DNA from: Hymenobacter pini
GTDB taxonomy: Bacteria; Bacteroidota; Bacteroidia; Cytophagales; Hymenobacteraceae
Length of the DNA: 64,000 nucleotides
NCBI RefSeq assembly: GCF_020421205.1
Contig: NZ_JAIZZH010000006.1
Coordinates: 186,001 to 250,000 of the forward strand
Direction: 5' to 3'
This document shows positions 24,961 through 34,420 of this stretch, one piece after another (position 1 is the first letter of the stretch; each line of letters starts with the position of its first letter). The notes under the pieces are model-generated. The model ran no database searches and had not been told where the DNA came from. It saw nothing but the letters and a program-made list of their open reading frames with translations. Position numbers and translations under genes: made by a program.

Positions 24961-26979
24961 ATGTCCCAGCCCATTCTCTCCGTCCGCAACCTTACCATCG
25001 ATTTTCACTCGCACCGCGGCACTACGCGGGCCGTGCAGGATATTTCCTTTGACCTGCACCGGGGCGAAACGCTGGCTATTGTGGGTGAGTCAGGCTCGGG
25101 CAAATCGGTTACCTCCCTGGCCTTGATGGGACTGATTCCGCTGCCGCCCGGCCAGATTGTGAGCGGCGAGGCCCGGTTCCAAAGCGAGGCGCTAGGGGAG
25201 GTGGACCTGCTTCGGCTATCGGACCAACAACTGCAGCGGGTACGGGGTAACGACATCAGCATGATTTTTCAGGAGCCGATGACCTCCCTGAACCCCGTGT
25301 ATACCTGCGGTAGCCAGGTGGTGGAGGCCCTGCGCCTGCACACCACACTCACGGAGAAGGAAGCCGAGGCGCGCACCATCGAGCTGTTCACGATGGCCCA
25401 GCTGCCCCGGCCCGAAAAGATATTCAAGAGCTACCCGCACGAAATCAGCGGGGGACAGAAGCAGCGCGTGATGATTGCCATGGCTATGGCCTGCAACCCC
25501 GCCATTCTGATTGCCGACGAGCCCACCACCGCCCTCGACGTGACGGTGCAGGCCCAGGTGCTACGCCTGATGGATGGCCTGCGCCGCCAGCACCACACGG
25601 CCGTTATCTTCATCACCCACGACCTGGGTGTGGTGGCCGAAATTGCCGACCGGATTCTGGTGATGTACCGCGGCCGGGTGGTGGAGCAGGGTCCTGTGCT
25701 CGATATTTTCACTAACCCCCAGCACCCCTACACCAAGGGTTTGCTGGCCTGCCGCCCAAAACTTTCCGTTGGGCAAAAAAAATTACCGGTAGTGGCCGAT
25801 TTCATGCGTGAAACGGCCGATGGCGGCTTTATCAGCACTGAAGCCAGCGCTACGCAAGTGGTTGAGCCTGTTGCAGGTGAAAGTATTGCTTTAAGTCCTC
25901 AAAACGGCACGGAAACCACCAAAACGTTCCCCGTGGAACATCCTGTTTCACGCCCTGCGGAACCGAAATTCGGCCTAGAATCCGCGCCGGGCTTGGAATC
26001 AGGCCAGCCGCTGCCCATTGCCAGTGGTCCTACAAATTCTCCGCAGGGGTTTGTAGAAACACTCCCGTTGAACGAGGACAACCCCACCGCCAACAACCTC
26101 GGCAGCGAGAATGGTCTGACCAACCCTGCGGGAATTGGTCGGACCACACTTTCTAGTCCTCTGCTGCGCGTTGAGAACCTGAACGTGCACTTCCCCATCC
26201 GGAAAGGATTTTTCAACCGCACCAAGGAATTTGTGCGGGCGGTGGATGGCGTGAGCTTCGATATTTACCCTGGCGAAACGGTGGGGTTGGTAGGGGAGTC
26301 GGGCTGCGGCAAAACCACCCTGGGCCGCACGCTGCTGCGGCTGGTGGAGCCTACCTCGGGCCGTATCCTGTTTGAGGGTGAAGACCTGGCCACCTTGCCG
26401 GCCGAGCAGCTGCGCCGCAAGCGCCGCGAGTTTCAGATGGTGTTCCAGGACCCTTACGCCGCCCTCAACCCGATGATGACCGTGGGCGAAGCTATTCTGG
26501 AACCCATGCGGGTGCACGGCGTGGGCGGCAGCCGGCAGCAGCAGAAGGAGCGGGTGCTGGAACTGCTGCGCACGGTGGGCCTCAAGGATGAGCATTTCCT
26601 ACGGTACCCCCACGAGTTCAGCGGCGGGCAGCGCCAGCGCATCTGCATTGCCCGGGCCCTGGCCCTGCAGCCCAAGTGCATCATCTGCGACGAATCGGTG
26701 TCGGCCCTCGACGTATCGGTGCAGGCCCAGGTGCTGAACCTGCTCAACGACCTCAAGCGCGAGTTCGGCATCACCTACCTGTTCATCACCCACGACCTGT
26801 CGGTGGCCCGCTTCATGAGCGACCGGCTGCTGGTGATGCGCCAGGGCCAGATTGTGGAAAGCGGCCCTGCCGCCGACATCTACGCCAACCCCCAGCACGA
26901 GTACACTCGCCAACTGCTGGCCGCCATTCCCAAGGATACCCCCGCCGACATCCGCGCCGCCGTAGCCAGCCGCGGGTAG
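24961..26979 (+). CDS. Fused two-ATPase ABC transporter protein (Opp/Dpp/GsiA type)
   Basis: A 672-residue protein with two complete nucleotide-binding domains in one chain, as in GsiA and YejF. It would power import of oligopeptides or similar solutes. NBD1 has Walker A GESGSGKS (residues 42-49), signature SGGQKQR and Walker B ILIADEPTTALD. NBD2 has Walker A GESGCGKT near residue 446, signature SGGQRQR and Walker B IICDESVSALD. Between them (~270-400) is a ~130-residue disordered linker rich in Ser, Thr, Pro and Glu, longer than usual and with different base composition. No permease or binding protein is adjacent, so partners must be elsewhere. The ATG at 24961 begins 13 bp after the large palindrome. 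The next gene starts 41 bp after its stop. Confidence 0.92.
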   Translation: MSQPILSVRNLTIDFHSHRGTTRAVQDISFDLHRGETLAIVGESGSGKSVTSLALMGLIPLPPGQIVSGEARFQSEALGEVDLLRLSDQQLQRVRGNDISMIFQEPMTSLNPVYTCGSQVVEALRLHTTLTEKEAEARTIELFTMAQLPRPEKIFKSYPHEISGGQKQRVMIAMAMACNPAILIADEPTTALDVTVQAQVLRLMDGLRRQHHTAVIFITHDLGVVAEIADRILVMYRGRVVEQGPVLDIFTNPQHPYTKGLLACRPKLSVGQKKLPVVADFMRETADGGFISTEASATQVVEPVAGESIALSPQNGTETTKTFPVEHPVSRPAEPKFGLESAPGLESGQPLPIASGPTNSPQGFVETLPLNEDNPTANNLGSENGLTNPAGIGRTTLSSPLLRVENLNVHFPIRKGFFNRTKEFVRAVDGVSFDIYPGETVGLVGESGCGKTTLGRTLLRLVEPTSGRILFEGEDLATLPAEQLRRKRREFQMVFQDPYAALNPMMTVGEAILEPMRVHGVGGSRQQQKERVLELLRTVGLKDEHFLRYPHEFSGGQRQRICIARALALQPKCIICDESVSALDVSVQAQVLNLLNDLKREFGITYLFITHDLSVARFMSDRLLVMRQGQIVESGPAADIYANPQHEYTRQLLAAIPKDTPADIRAAVASRG

Positions 26980-27020
26980 GGAAGATCTACAAGTTGTGCC
27001 TTCACTTTGCCAACCGAACT

Positions 27021-27770
27021 ATGCACCTCATCTACCCCTCGCTGCCTTACGAAGTGCGCACCGTGGACCCGCTGTGGGAGCCGGAGTGCGCGTGGGTACA
27101 GGAGCAGGGGTGGGCGGTAAGTTTGTACGACAGCGAAGCCCAACGTCTGTGGCCAGTTACCCCAACTGCGGGACCTGCGCTGTACCGGGGATGGATGCTC
27201 TCGGCTGAGGAATATGAGCTGCTGACGACACGGGTAGCTTTGCGGGTATCAACGGCCAGCTACCTGTCTTCACACCAGGCTTCGGGTTGGTACGATGCCA
27301 TCTACTCATTCACTTTCTCCAGTACTTTTGGTACGGCCGCTACGATGCCCGACTTTTCTGCGGGCCAGCGCTACTTTGTGAAAGGGCTGGTGAAGTCGTT
27401 TGGTACCGACTCCGTGGTAGCTTCACAGGAGCAGTGGGAGCAACTATGCCGGGCGCATGAACTATTGCCCACGGAGCCGCTGTTCATACGGCAGTTCACA
27501 CCACTGCAAGCCGGTTCCGAGCGACGCTTCTTTGTGGTGGATGGTGTGGCCTGTGGGGCAGCCGCTACCTCGCTGCCCGATGAGCTTCGGCCGGTACTTG
27601 ACCTGCTGCGCCCCCGATTGTTTTACAGCTTGGATGTGGCGTATACTGCTGCCGGCCGCCCGGCGGTAGTGGAAGTGGGCGACGGGCAGGTATCCGATTT
27701 AAAGGAGTGGAGCATTGCTGATTTCGGGTATACGGTGCTAGGCACTTTGGCCCGTGCAATACAATCTTAA
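27021..27770 (+). CDS. ATP-grasp domain protein (DUF4343-like)
   Basis: A 249-residue soluble protein. The middle and C-terminal parts have the ATP-grasp look: YFVKGLVKSFGTDS (lysine-containing ATP-contact strand), FIRQFTPLQAGSERRFFVVDG (substrate or purine strand) and the end VVEVGDGQVSDLKEWS, where E and D residues would bind magnesium. These proteins form amide or ester bonds using an acyl-phosphate intermediate; the substrates here are unknown. The ATG at 27021 was chosen over longer in-frame starts that lie inside the preceding ATPase gene. It probably shares a transcript with that gene. About 170 bp of AT-richer spacer without a clear terminator separates it from rnr. Confidence 0.75.
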   Translation: MHLIYPSLPYEVRTVDPLWEPECAWVQEQGWAVSLYDSEAQRLWPVTPTAGPALYRGWMLSAEEYELLTTRVALRVSTASYLSSHQASGWYDAIYSFTFSSTFGTAATMPDFSAGQRYFVKGLVKSFGTDSVVASQEQWEQLCRAHELLPTEPLFIRQFTPLQAGSERRFFVVDGVACGAAATSLPDELRPVLDLLRPRLFYSLDVAYTAAGRPAVVEVGDGQVSDLKEWSIADFGYTVLGTLARAIQS

Positions 27771-27943
27771 CCCGCATTTTTTACCCCGGAATAGTTATTC
27801 CGCGCTATATTCCGTATCATCTCTCCGAAGCCCCCTGAAGGGCTGGATTACTTTACCCCGGGAACCGCGTAGTACTACCAGTTTCCCACTTACTCAACCC
27901 CGCCGCCTGCGAAAAAGACATCTTCTGGCGGCCCCTTTTCTAC

Positions 27944-30484
27944 ATGAAAGAAAAAGACGAATCCGCCGCCCCCCGCGCCTCTCGCGCGAAGGCATCCCGC
28001 CGCACTGAATCTGCGGCACCCTCCATTTCCCAGGACCTGGTGTTCCGCATTTTCCGCGACAACCCCGACAAGGTCCTTTCCTACCGCCAGCTCTCCCGCC
28101 GCCTGGGCGTAACCACCAAAGAGCAGCGGGAAGAGATTTTCGCCCACCTGAAAAGCCTGAAGCAAAAAGGCCTGCTTACGCTGCTTCAGAACGACGAGTA
28201 CCGCCTCACCGATGCCAGTGCTGCCTACGCCGCTACCGAGCCCGCCAGTGGCCGTAAAACGCGCCGTAACGAGCGGGAGCCGTTTGCCGCCACCAACCGC
28301 CGTGCCGGCCGCCCCGTGGAAACCGAGTTTGGCCAAGACCCCGTAGTACACCGTCGCCGCTCAGCGGGCTTCGACTTCCCTAACGCCGACGAGCCCGCCA
28401 CTGACTTCCGCCGCCACCGGTCCGAGGGCGGGGGTGAGGTAATCATCGGCACCGTGGCCCTGGCTACCGACAAGTATGCCTTTGTCATTTCGGAGGAAAG
28501 CGAGCAGGACGTGCGCGTGTTTACCGACCGCCTCAAGTTTGCCATGCACGGCGACACGGTGCGTCTGCGCCTGCGCGGCTCCCGCGACGGCAAGCCCGTG
28601 GGCGACGTGCTAGAGGTAACCAACCGGGTGCGCCCCGAGCTGGTGGGCCGGCTCTACATGCAAGGCCCCATTGGCTTTGTGAAGCCCGACAACCGCAAGG
28701 TGTACTTCGATGTGATGGTGCCCTACGAGCAGTTGCACGGGGCCCAGCACGGCGACAAGGTGCTGGTGCATGTCACCGAGTTTCCGGACGGCGACACCGG
28801 CCACTTCCCGGTAGGTGAGGTGAAGCGCAGCTTCGGTAAGGCCGGGCAGAACGAGGCCGAAATCAACGCCATCATGGCTGAGTTTGGGCTGCCGTTTGAG
28901 TTTCCCGCCGAGGTAGAGGAGGAGTCGGAAAGCATTCCGCTGGAAATCCCTCGGAGCGAGATAGAGCGCCGCCGCGACTTCCGCAACATCACCACCTTCA
29001 CCATCGACCCCGCCGACGCCAAGGACTTCGACGATGCCCTCAGCATCCAGCAGCTTGAAAACGGGCACTGGGAAATTGGAGTACACATTGCCGACGTGAC
29101 CCACTACGTGCGCCCCGGCATGGCGCTGGAGAAAGAAGCCCGCTACCGGGCTACCTCCGTGTACCTCGTGGACCGCGTAATTCCCATGCTGCCCGAGCGC
29201 CTCAGCAACGGCCTCTGCTCCCTGCGTCCTAACGAAGACAAGCTGACTTTCTCGGCCGTATTTGAGTTGGATGAGAAGGGCAAGCTGTTCAGCTCTTGGT
29301 TCGGCAAAACCATCATCCATTCCGACCGGCGCTTCGCCTACGAGGAAGCCCAGGAGCGCATCGAAGGGTTGGAGGCTGACTATACTCAGGAGATTCAATT
29401 GATGAACTCCATTGCCAAGAAGCTCTGTGCGCAGCGCTTCAAGCAGGGGGCCATCAGCTTCGAAACCCAGGAAGTGAAGTTCAAGCTGGACGCTGAGGGC
29501 AAGCCGCTGTACGTGTATGTGAAGGAGCGCAAGGATGCCCACAAGATGATTGAGGAGTTCATGCTGCTGGCCAACCGTAAGGTGGCCGAATTCGTGTACA
29601 AGCTCAAGCCCCGCAAGCCTCGCCTGACCATGGTGTACCGCGTGCACGATGCCCCCGACGAGGACCGCCTGCAGAACTTCGCCCTGTTTGCTCAGAAGTT
29701 CGGTCACCAGCTCGACCTCTCCAACCCCAAAAAGCTGAGCAGTGAGCTGAACGATTTGAGCAGCGAGGTAGTGGGCCGGCCGGAGCAGAACGTCATCCAG
29801 ACGCTGGCTATCCGCACCATGGCCAAGGCCACGTACACCACCGACCCGCGCGGCCACTTCGGCCTAGCCTTCGAGCACTACTCGCACTTCACCTCGCCCA
29901 TCCGCCGCTACCCCGATATGATGGCCCACCGCCTCCTGGAGCACTACCTGGAGGGCGGCAAGAACGTGGAGGTGGAGCCCATTGAGGAGGAGTGCAAGCA
30001 CTCCTCGGAGCGCGAGAAGCTGGCCGCCAATGCCGAGCGCGCCAGCATCAAGTACAAGCAGGTAGAGTTCCTGCAGGACCGCATCGGCGACCAATTTACC
30101 GGCGTGGTATCGGGCCTCACCGAGTGGGGGCTGTACGTGGAAATCGAGGAGAACAAGTGCGAAGGCATGGTCCGCATTGCCGACATCCCCGGCGACTACT
30201 ACGAGCTGGACAAGGACAACTACCGCTTGGTGGGCAAAAACACGAAGCGCATTATCCAATTCGGCGACGAGTTGCAGGTAATCGTGAAAGCCGCCAACCT
30301 GCTGGACCGCACCATCGACTTTGAGCTGGTGGACAACCGCCCCGATTCGGTGAAGCGCCGGGAACAGGATGAACGCGCCGCCAGCCGGGAAACCCGCCGC
30401 GGTTACCGCCCCGAGAAGAGCAACAAAGGAGGCCGCCCCGGTGGCGGTGGTAAAGCCAGCGGAGGCAGCAAGCGTCGCCGGTAA
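27944..30484 (+). CDS. rnr: Ribonuclease R
   Basis: An 846-residue 3'-to-5' exoribonuclease of the RNB/VacB family that degrades structured RNA and takes part in rRNA and tmRNA quality control. An N-terminal winged-helix-like region (residues ~24-85) precedes two cold-shock OB units (~165-320). The RNB catalytic core starts near residue 350 with the motif TIDPADAKDFDDAL, whose Asp residues bind the metals. The S1 domain (GDQFTGVVSGLTEWGLYVEI) is near residue 710. The C-terminal tail is basic and Gly-rich. The residues 80-150 linker is charged and low in complexity. The ATG at 27944 gives a complete N-terminus. Confidence 0.95.
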   Translation: MKEKDESAAPRASRAKASRRTESAAPSISQDLVFRIFRDNPDKVLSYRQLSRRLGVTTKEQREEIFAHLKSLKQKGLLTLLQNDEYRLTDASAAYAATEPASGRKTRRNEREPFAATNRRAGRPVETEFGQDPVVHRRRSAGFDFPNADEPATDFRRHRSEGGGEVIIGTVALATDKYAFVISEESEQDVRVFTDRLKFAMHGDTVRLRLRGSRDGKPVGDVLEVTNRVRPELVGRLYMQGPIGFVKPDNRKVYFDVMVPYEQLHGAQHGDKVLVHVTEFPDGDTGHFPVGEVKRSFGKAGQNEAEINAIMAEFGLPFEFPAEVEEESESIPLEIPRSEIERRRDFRNITTFTIDPADAKDFDDALSIQQLENGHWEIGVHIADVTHYVRPGMALEKEARYRATSVYLVDRVIPMLPERLSNGLCSLRPNEDKLTFSAVFELDEKGKLFSSWFGKTIIHSDRRFAYEEAQERIEGLEADYTQEIQLMNSIAKKLCAQRFKQGAISFETQEVKFKLDAEGKPLYVYVKERKDAHKMIEEFMLLANRKVAEFVYKLKPRKPRLTMVYRVHDAPDEDRLQNFALFAQKFGHQLDLSNPKKLSSELNDLSSEVVGRPEQNVIQTLAIRTMAKATYTTDPRGHFGLAFEHYSHFTSPIRRYPDMMAHRLLEHYLEGGKNVEVEPIEEECKHSSEREKLAANAERASIKYKQVEFLQDRIGDQFTGVVSGLTEWGLYVEIEENKCEGMVRIADIPGDYYELDKDNYRLVGKNTKRIIQFGDELQVIVKAANLLDRTIDFELVDNRPDSVKRREQDERAASRETRRGYRPEKSNKGGRPGGGGKASGGSKRRR

Positions 30485-30490
30485 GCTGTT

Positions 30491-30522
30491 GTCATTGCGA
30501 GGCGGAACCGAAGCAATCCGTC
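30491..30522. repeat. Single arm of a GTCATTGCGAGG-type repeat
   Basis: GTCATTGCGAGGCGGAACCG followed by AAGCAATCCG. It resembles widely scattered Bacteroidota intergenic repeats and the palindrome arms elsewhere in the window, but has no opposing arm. Confidence 0.5.
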
Positions 30523-30553
30523 CTTCTCCGAACCCAAAACGCTGACCTACACT

Positions 30554-30590
30554 AAAGCCCCCAGTGCACTCCGCACCGGGGGCTTTTTGC
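30554..30590 (+). terminator. Terminator after rnr
   Basis: AAAGCCCCC ... CGGGGGCTTTTT hairpin with T tract. Confidence 0.8.
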
Positions 30591-30696
30591 CGATGCGCGA
30601 CATGCTCAGGATGATGGGCAGTTATGGTCGTAGTCACTGCCGAGACCTCGCCGATGACACAGGCCCCTACATCTCCTTCCCCCAACCTACCGTACC

Positions 30697-31698
30697 TTGC
30701 CTGCCTCAACCTTGACCCCGCCATTCGTGGACCTTTCGTACTTCACTACCAAGCTTACTGCTGGCCTCTCCGACCTTTCTTATGGCGAGCAGCCTACCAC
30801 TCTCTACGAGCCCATTCGCTACATCATGGCGTTGGGTGGAAAACGCATCCGGCCCCTGCTCACCCTGCTCGGTGCCCACCTCTTCACCGACGACCTGGAT
30901 GCCGTGGTGAAGCCCGCCCTGGCCACCGAAGTCTTCCACAACTTCACCCTGCTCCACGACGACCTGATGGACCAGGCCCCCCTGCGCCGGGGCCAGGCCA
31001 CCGTGCACGAAAAGTGGAACCCCAACGTGGCCATTCTAAGCGGCGACGTGATGCTGGTGCGGGCCTACGAGCTGTTCCTGGACGTGCCCCCGCACCTGCT
31101 GGCCCACGTGCTGCGCCGCTTCTCCCAAACCGCCGCCGAGGTGTGCGAGGGCCAACAGTGGGATATGAATTTCGAAACCGAGTCCACTGTCAGCATTGAA
31201 CAGTACTTGGATATGATTCGGCTGAAGACGGCCGTGCTGCTGGGCTTTGCTCTGGAGCTGGGCACCCTGCTGGCCGGTGCCTCCCGCGAGGATGCCGACC
31301 ACCTGCGCCAATTTGGGGTAGGCATTGGCGTAGCCTTCCAGCTGCGCGACGACCTGCTGGACGTGTACGGCGACGCCGCCACCTTCGGCAAGCGCGTGGG
31401 CGGCGACATCCTCAGCGACAAAAAAACCTACCTCCTGCTCACGGCCCAGGTTCAGGCCAACGATGCGCAACGCACCACGCTGGCCCGCCACATCGGGCAG
31501 CCCATCACGGATGCTGACGCCAAGGTGCAGGCCGTACGCACCATCTACGATGAGCTCGAAATTCGCCCCCAGACGGAAGAACTCATCAACCGCTACTTCC
31601 TGGACGCCCTGCAGCACTTGGAGCGCGTAGAGGCCCCCGAAACGCGCAAAAAACCACTGCACCAGTTGGCCCTGCAGCTGCTGGAGCGCGAGCAGTAG
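30697..31698 (+). CDS. Polyprenyl (octaprenyl/heptaprenyl-type) diphosphate synthase
   Basis: A 333-residue all-helical trans-prenyltransferase that elongates farnesyl-type diphosphate with isopentenyl units, most likely for the menaquinone side chain. The first aspartate-rich motif DDLMD is at residues 88-92 inside LLHDDLMDQAPLRRG, and the second, DDLLD, is near residue 216 in FQLRDDLLDVYGD. GGKRIRP (47-53) binds IPP. The chain length cannot be read. The start is uncertain: the TTG at 30697 overlaps a possible -7 element (TACCTTG), and a GTG at 30727 or a TTG at 30712 are alternatives; the conserved core starts after these. A hairpin follows at 31706. Confidence 0.92.
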   Translation: MPASTLTPPFVDLSYFTTKLTAGLSDLSYGEQPTTLYEPIRYIMALGGKRIRPLLTLLGAHLFTDDLDAVVKPALATEVFHNFTLLHDDLMDQAPLRRGQATVHEKWNPNVAILSGDVMLVRAYELFLDVPPHLLAHVLRRFSQTAAEVCEGQQWDMNFETESTVSIEQYLDMIRLKTAVLLGFALELGTLLAGASREDADHLRQFGVGIGVAFQLRDDLLDVYGDAATFGKRVGGDILSDKKTYLLLTAQVQANDAQRTTLARHIGQPITDADAKVQAVRTIYDELEIRPQTEELINRYFLDALQHLERVEAPETRKKPLHQLALQLLEREQ

Positions 31699-31705
31699 CA
31701 TCATT

Positions 31706-31757
31706 CGGACCGGACCGGCAAGGCCTACCCTGCTTGTCCGGTCCGTCGGCTTTTTCC
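31706..31757 (+). terminator. Terminator after the prenyl synthase gene
   Basis: GGACCGGACCGG ... CCGGTCCG stem, then GGCTTTTT. Confidence 0.7.
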
Positions 31758-31767
31758 TTCATTTCCT

Positions 31768-32400
31768 ATGCAAGTTTCTCCTTCTATTCTGCTGGCCCTG
31801 CTCACCGTCGGCATTTCCATCTACGCCTGGTCCAACCAAAATCTGTACGAGAGCTGGATACTGGACCCCTACCGCGTGAAGCGCAACAACGATTGGTACC
31901 GGTTCATCACCTCCGGCTTTCTGCACGCCGATTTTGGTCACCTGCTGTTCAACATGATTGCCTTCTACTCCTTCAGCCAAACGGTTGAATATGTGTTTGG
32001 GCAGCTGTTCAACCCAACCACGGCCATTCTTTACTTCCTGCTACTGTACCTGGGCGGCATCGTGGTATCGGATATTCCCACCTACCTGCGTCACCGCGAC
32101 GACCCCAACTACCGTAGCCTGGGTGCCTCGGGCGGCGTAGCCTCGGTTATCTTCTCGGCCATTCTGTTCAATCCGCTGGGTGGGATGATGATTTTCCCCC
32201 TGCCCTTCAAGATTCCCGGCTTCATCTTCGGCTTCCTATACCTGGCATATTCCTACTACATGGGCCGCCGCCGGGGCGACAACATCAACCATGATGCTCA
32301 TTTTTACGGGGCTCTCTACGGCTTAGTACTCACGTTCATTCTGATACCCCGCGTGGGCAACGTATTCTGGTCCCAAATTCAAGAATATTTAAGTCAATAG
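31768..32400 (+). CDS. Rhomboid family intramembrane serine protease
   Basis: A 210-residue protein with six likely membrane segments. The catalytic serine is S121 in GASGGV and the catalytic histidine is H178 in NHDAHFYGALYG. The oxyanion residues H53 and N62 sit in FLHADFGHLLFNM. All core residues are intact, so the enzyme should be active. Rhomboids cut membrane-anchored proteins within or near the membrane; the substrate is unknown. The length is close to the minimal bacterial form, without extra domains. ATG at 31768. Confidence 0.93.
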   Translation: MQVSPSILLALLTVGISIYAWSNQNLYESWILDPYRVKRNNDWYRFITSGFLHADFGHLLFNMIAFYSFSQTVEYVFGQLFNPTTAILYFLLLYLGGIVVSDIPTYLRHRDDPNYRSLGASGGVASVIFSAILFNPLGGMMIFPLPFKIPGFIFGFLYLAYSYYMGRRRGDNINHDAHFYGALYGLVLTFILIPRVGNVFWSQIQEYLSQ

Positions 32401-32507
32401 ATTGATTATCAAGTTTTTGAATATAAAAAAACGTATTTCACTATATCTATTTCCGGCAGTGTAGCGTAGAGTAAGGCAAAACTCTCAACCAAATCACTCC
32501 CTACGCC

Positions 32508-32786
32508 ATGAATAAGCTTCTTTCTCTGTCGAACCGCATTCCTGCCTTTGCTTTATTGATTTCCATTCTCGTCATGCCACTGCTGACAGCATGCGGCAGT
32601 GGTCGTCGCGCCGATGGCTCCCTGACTACTTTAGGGGTTTTTTATCTTATTCTGGCAGTTGCTGCTTTTCTGAGTTTGATCAAGCAGGACTGGTCAACCG
32701 GTAAGAAAATTATTTGGGGTCTGATTATTTGGTTCTTTCCCTTCGGTGGGTCTATTATTTACTTCTTCTTCTCGGGACGTAAATAG
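32508..32786 (+). CDS. Small membrane protein, PLDc_N-like
   Basis: A 92-residue protein. Residues 1-29 look like a lipoprotein signal (LLTAC at 25-29). Two further hydrophobic helices follow (~42-57 and ~67-87) with WGLIIWFFPFGGSIIYFF in the second, which resembles the short membrane region named PLDc_N. Such proteins are frequent and of unknown function. Both signal and helices may simply be three membrane segments; the AC motif may be chance. The upstream 107 bp are AT-rich without an obvious -7 element. Confidence 0.7.
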   Translation: MNKLLSLSNRIPAFALLISILVMPLLTACGSGRRADGSLTTLGVFYLILAVAAFLSLIKQDWSTGKKIIWGLIIWFFPFGGSIIYFFFSGRK

Positions 32787-32810
32787 CTTTTAGGCTCAAG
32801 GTCATATTCA

Positions 32811-32850
32811 AAAAAAAGCCCCAGTACCTCACAGGTGCCGGGGCTTTTTG
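32811..32850. terminator. Terminator between convergent genes
   Basis: AAAAAAAGCCCC ... CGGGGCTTTTT hairpin, symmetric enough to serve both the small membrane gene and the convergent minus-strand gene. Confidence 0.85.
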
Positions 32851-32867
32851 TTTGGTGCTACGGAAGC

Positions 32868-33488
32868 TTATCTACCTAGTAAATACTGTTTTTCCATGCG
32901 GGCTACGTGTTGTAGAATCTCGCCAGTGTTGGTGATTTCCGTGGCCTGCCAATGGTCGCCCCGGTCCTGCATTTTCACTTCCAGCACCAGCGTGGTGTCG
33001 TAGCGCGGCTGCGTAAACTCCAGGCCTATGAATGCTTGGTCGCCCTCCTCCCGGGAATATTTCACGCCCTTAAAAGCGCTGCCTTTGCCCACTACTTTAT
33101 CGGCGAGACCAAGGATGGATACGTTTACCAAGCGGCCGGGTGCTGCTTCCGCAGCTGCAGTGGCCGAGCCCGTTTCAACGTAGCGCTTCACCTCCTGCCG
33201 GGCAGCCTGCGCTAATTGGGGTTTCAATAGGCGCAGAGCGCCCTTCATGGCAAATCCGCCCGGGGCCAACACTCCTAACGAAGCGCTTTGGTCTGCCACC
33301 TGATCTACTAGCCTGCCCGTAACGCTGCTCACGTCCACATAGCGTTCAAAGGCGGCTGCATCGTGGTCATGTACGGCTTTGTACGCCTGCATCAACGAGT
33401 ATTCCGGGCCGGTGCTGAGCTTCCGGTAGTACCAATAGCCACCCATGGCTAGGGCAACCAACAGCAGGATAAGAATGGTTTTTTTCAT
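32868..33488 (-). CDS. DUF2939 family membrane-anchored protein
   Basis: A 206-residue protein with a single N-terminal membrane anchor (residues ~3-20). The conserved DUF2939 entry is GPEYSLMQAYKAVHDHDAAAFERYVDVSSV, and the C-terminal part is beta-rich, ending in the DRGDHWQATEITNTGEI segment. The family is found in many Gram-negative bacteria; its function is unknown and it likely faces the periplasm. It is divergent from the phosphodiesterase gene, with an 80-bp shared spacer that shows no clear promoter element. Confidence 0.8.
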   Translation of the reverse strand: MKKTILILLLVALAMGGYWYYRKLSTGPEYSLMQAYKAVHDHDAAAFERYVDVSSVTGRLVDQVADQSASLGVLAPGGFAMKGALRLLKPQLAQAARQEVKRYVETGSATAAAEAAPGRLVNVSILGLADKVVGKGSAFKGVKYSREEGDQAFIGLEFTQPRYDTTLVLEVKMQDRGDHWQATEITNTGEILQHVARMEKQYLLGR

Positions 33489-33568
33489 GGTGCACGAGCT
33501 GCAGTAACGAATGGTACCGCGTATACGCCCACAACGAATACCTGTTTGCGGACCATCACTTCAACTCC

Positions 33569-34420
33569 ATGAATTCACCCTTTTTAACTGGTTTTCCGCA
33601 GGTGCATGGGCACCGAGGATGCCGCGGCCTGCTTCCCGAAAACACCTTGCCAGCATTTTTAAAGGCGGTAGAGCTCGGTGTTGATGTGATTGAACTGGAT
33701 GTAGTCATCTCCGCCGACTGGCAGGTTGTGGTGTCGCACGAGCCTTGGATGTCTGCCGCCATTTGCCGTACCCCCGATGGGCAGCCTATCAGTGCCGACG
33801 CGCCGACGCAGCACAACCTCTTTGCCTTGCCCTACGCACGCATCCGGCAGTATGATTGTGGCCTGACGCAGCATCCGGCATTTCCGCAGCAGCGGCCTCA
33901 ATCAGCTTACAAGCCTCTGCTGCGCGAAGTACTATATGCCGTTGATGCGCATTGCCAACAACTGGGTCGTGCACCAGTAGGGTTCAGTGTAGAAATTAAA
34001 AGCTCACCCGCCGGCGACGCCGTTTGGCATCCTGCACCCCTTGAGTTCCTGCAGCTGGTAATAGAGGTACTCAGCCAGTGCAACGCCTTGCCTCGCACCA
34101 CCCTGCTCAGCTTCGACAAGCGTATCCTGCAGCTTGCGCATCGGCTATACTCCTCATTGCCGCTTTGCCTGCTTGTTGAGGATGAACGGCCCGTTGCTGA
34201 ACACCTCCAGGAACTAGGGTTTCTGCCACACATATACGGCCCTGATTTTCGGCTCTTGGATGACGGGCTAGTGACAGAATTGCGCCAGATCCAAGTGAAG
34301 CTGGTACCCTGGACGGTAAATGCTTTGCCAGATATGGAGGCTGTACTACGCTTCCAGCCATATGGCATCACCACCGATTTTCCTGATCGGCTGCTAGCGC
34401 TCCGTGCTTCACCTGAATAG
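33569..34420 (+). CDS. Glycerophosphodiester phosphodiesterase
   Basis: A 283-residue cytoplasmic GDPD enzyme that splits glycerophosphodiesters to glycerol-3-phosphate and an alcohol. The catalytic HGHRG motif is at residues 13-17, with ENT following (E25, N26), ELDV at residues 42-45, and HEP as the third metal or catalytic part. The late PWTVNA segment completes the TIM-barrel signature. There is no signal peptide, so it works inside the cell on lipid turnover products. The start is the first ATG after the divergent spacer. A GC-poor region follows. Confidence 0.93.
   Translation: MNSPFLTGFPQVHGHRGCRGLLPENTLPAFLKAVELGVDVIELDVVISADWQVVVSHEPWMSAAICRTPDGQPISADAPTQHNLFALPYARIRQYDCGLTQHPAFPQQRPQSAYKPLLREVLYAVDAHCQQLGRAPVGFSVEIKSSPAGDAVWHPAPLEFLQLVIEVLSQCNALPRTTLLSFDKRILQLAHRLYSSLPLCLLVEDERPVAEHLQELGFLPHIYGPDFRLLDDGLVTELRQIQVKLVPWTVNALPDMEAVLRFQPYGITTDFPDRLLALRASPE

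Noticed and set aside
25940..25960. parS-like half site (TGTTTCACGCC)
   Set aside because: Only one half of the palindrome matches, and it is inside the ATPase linker coding region.
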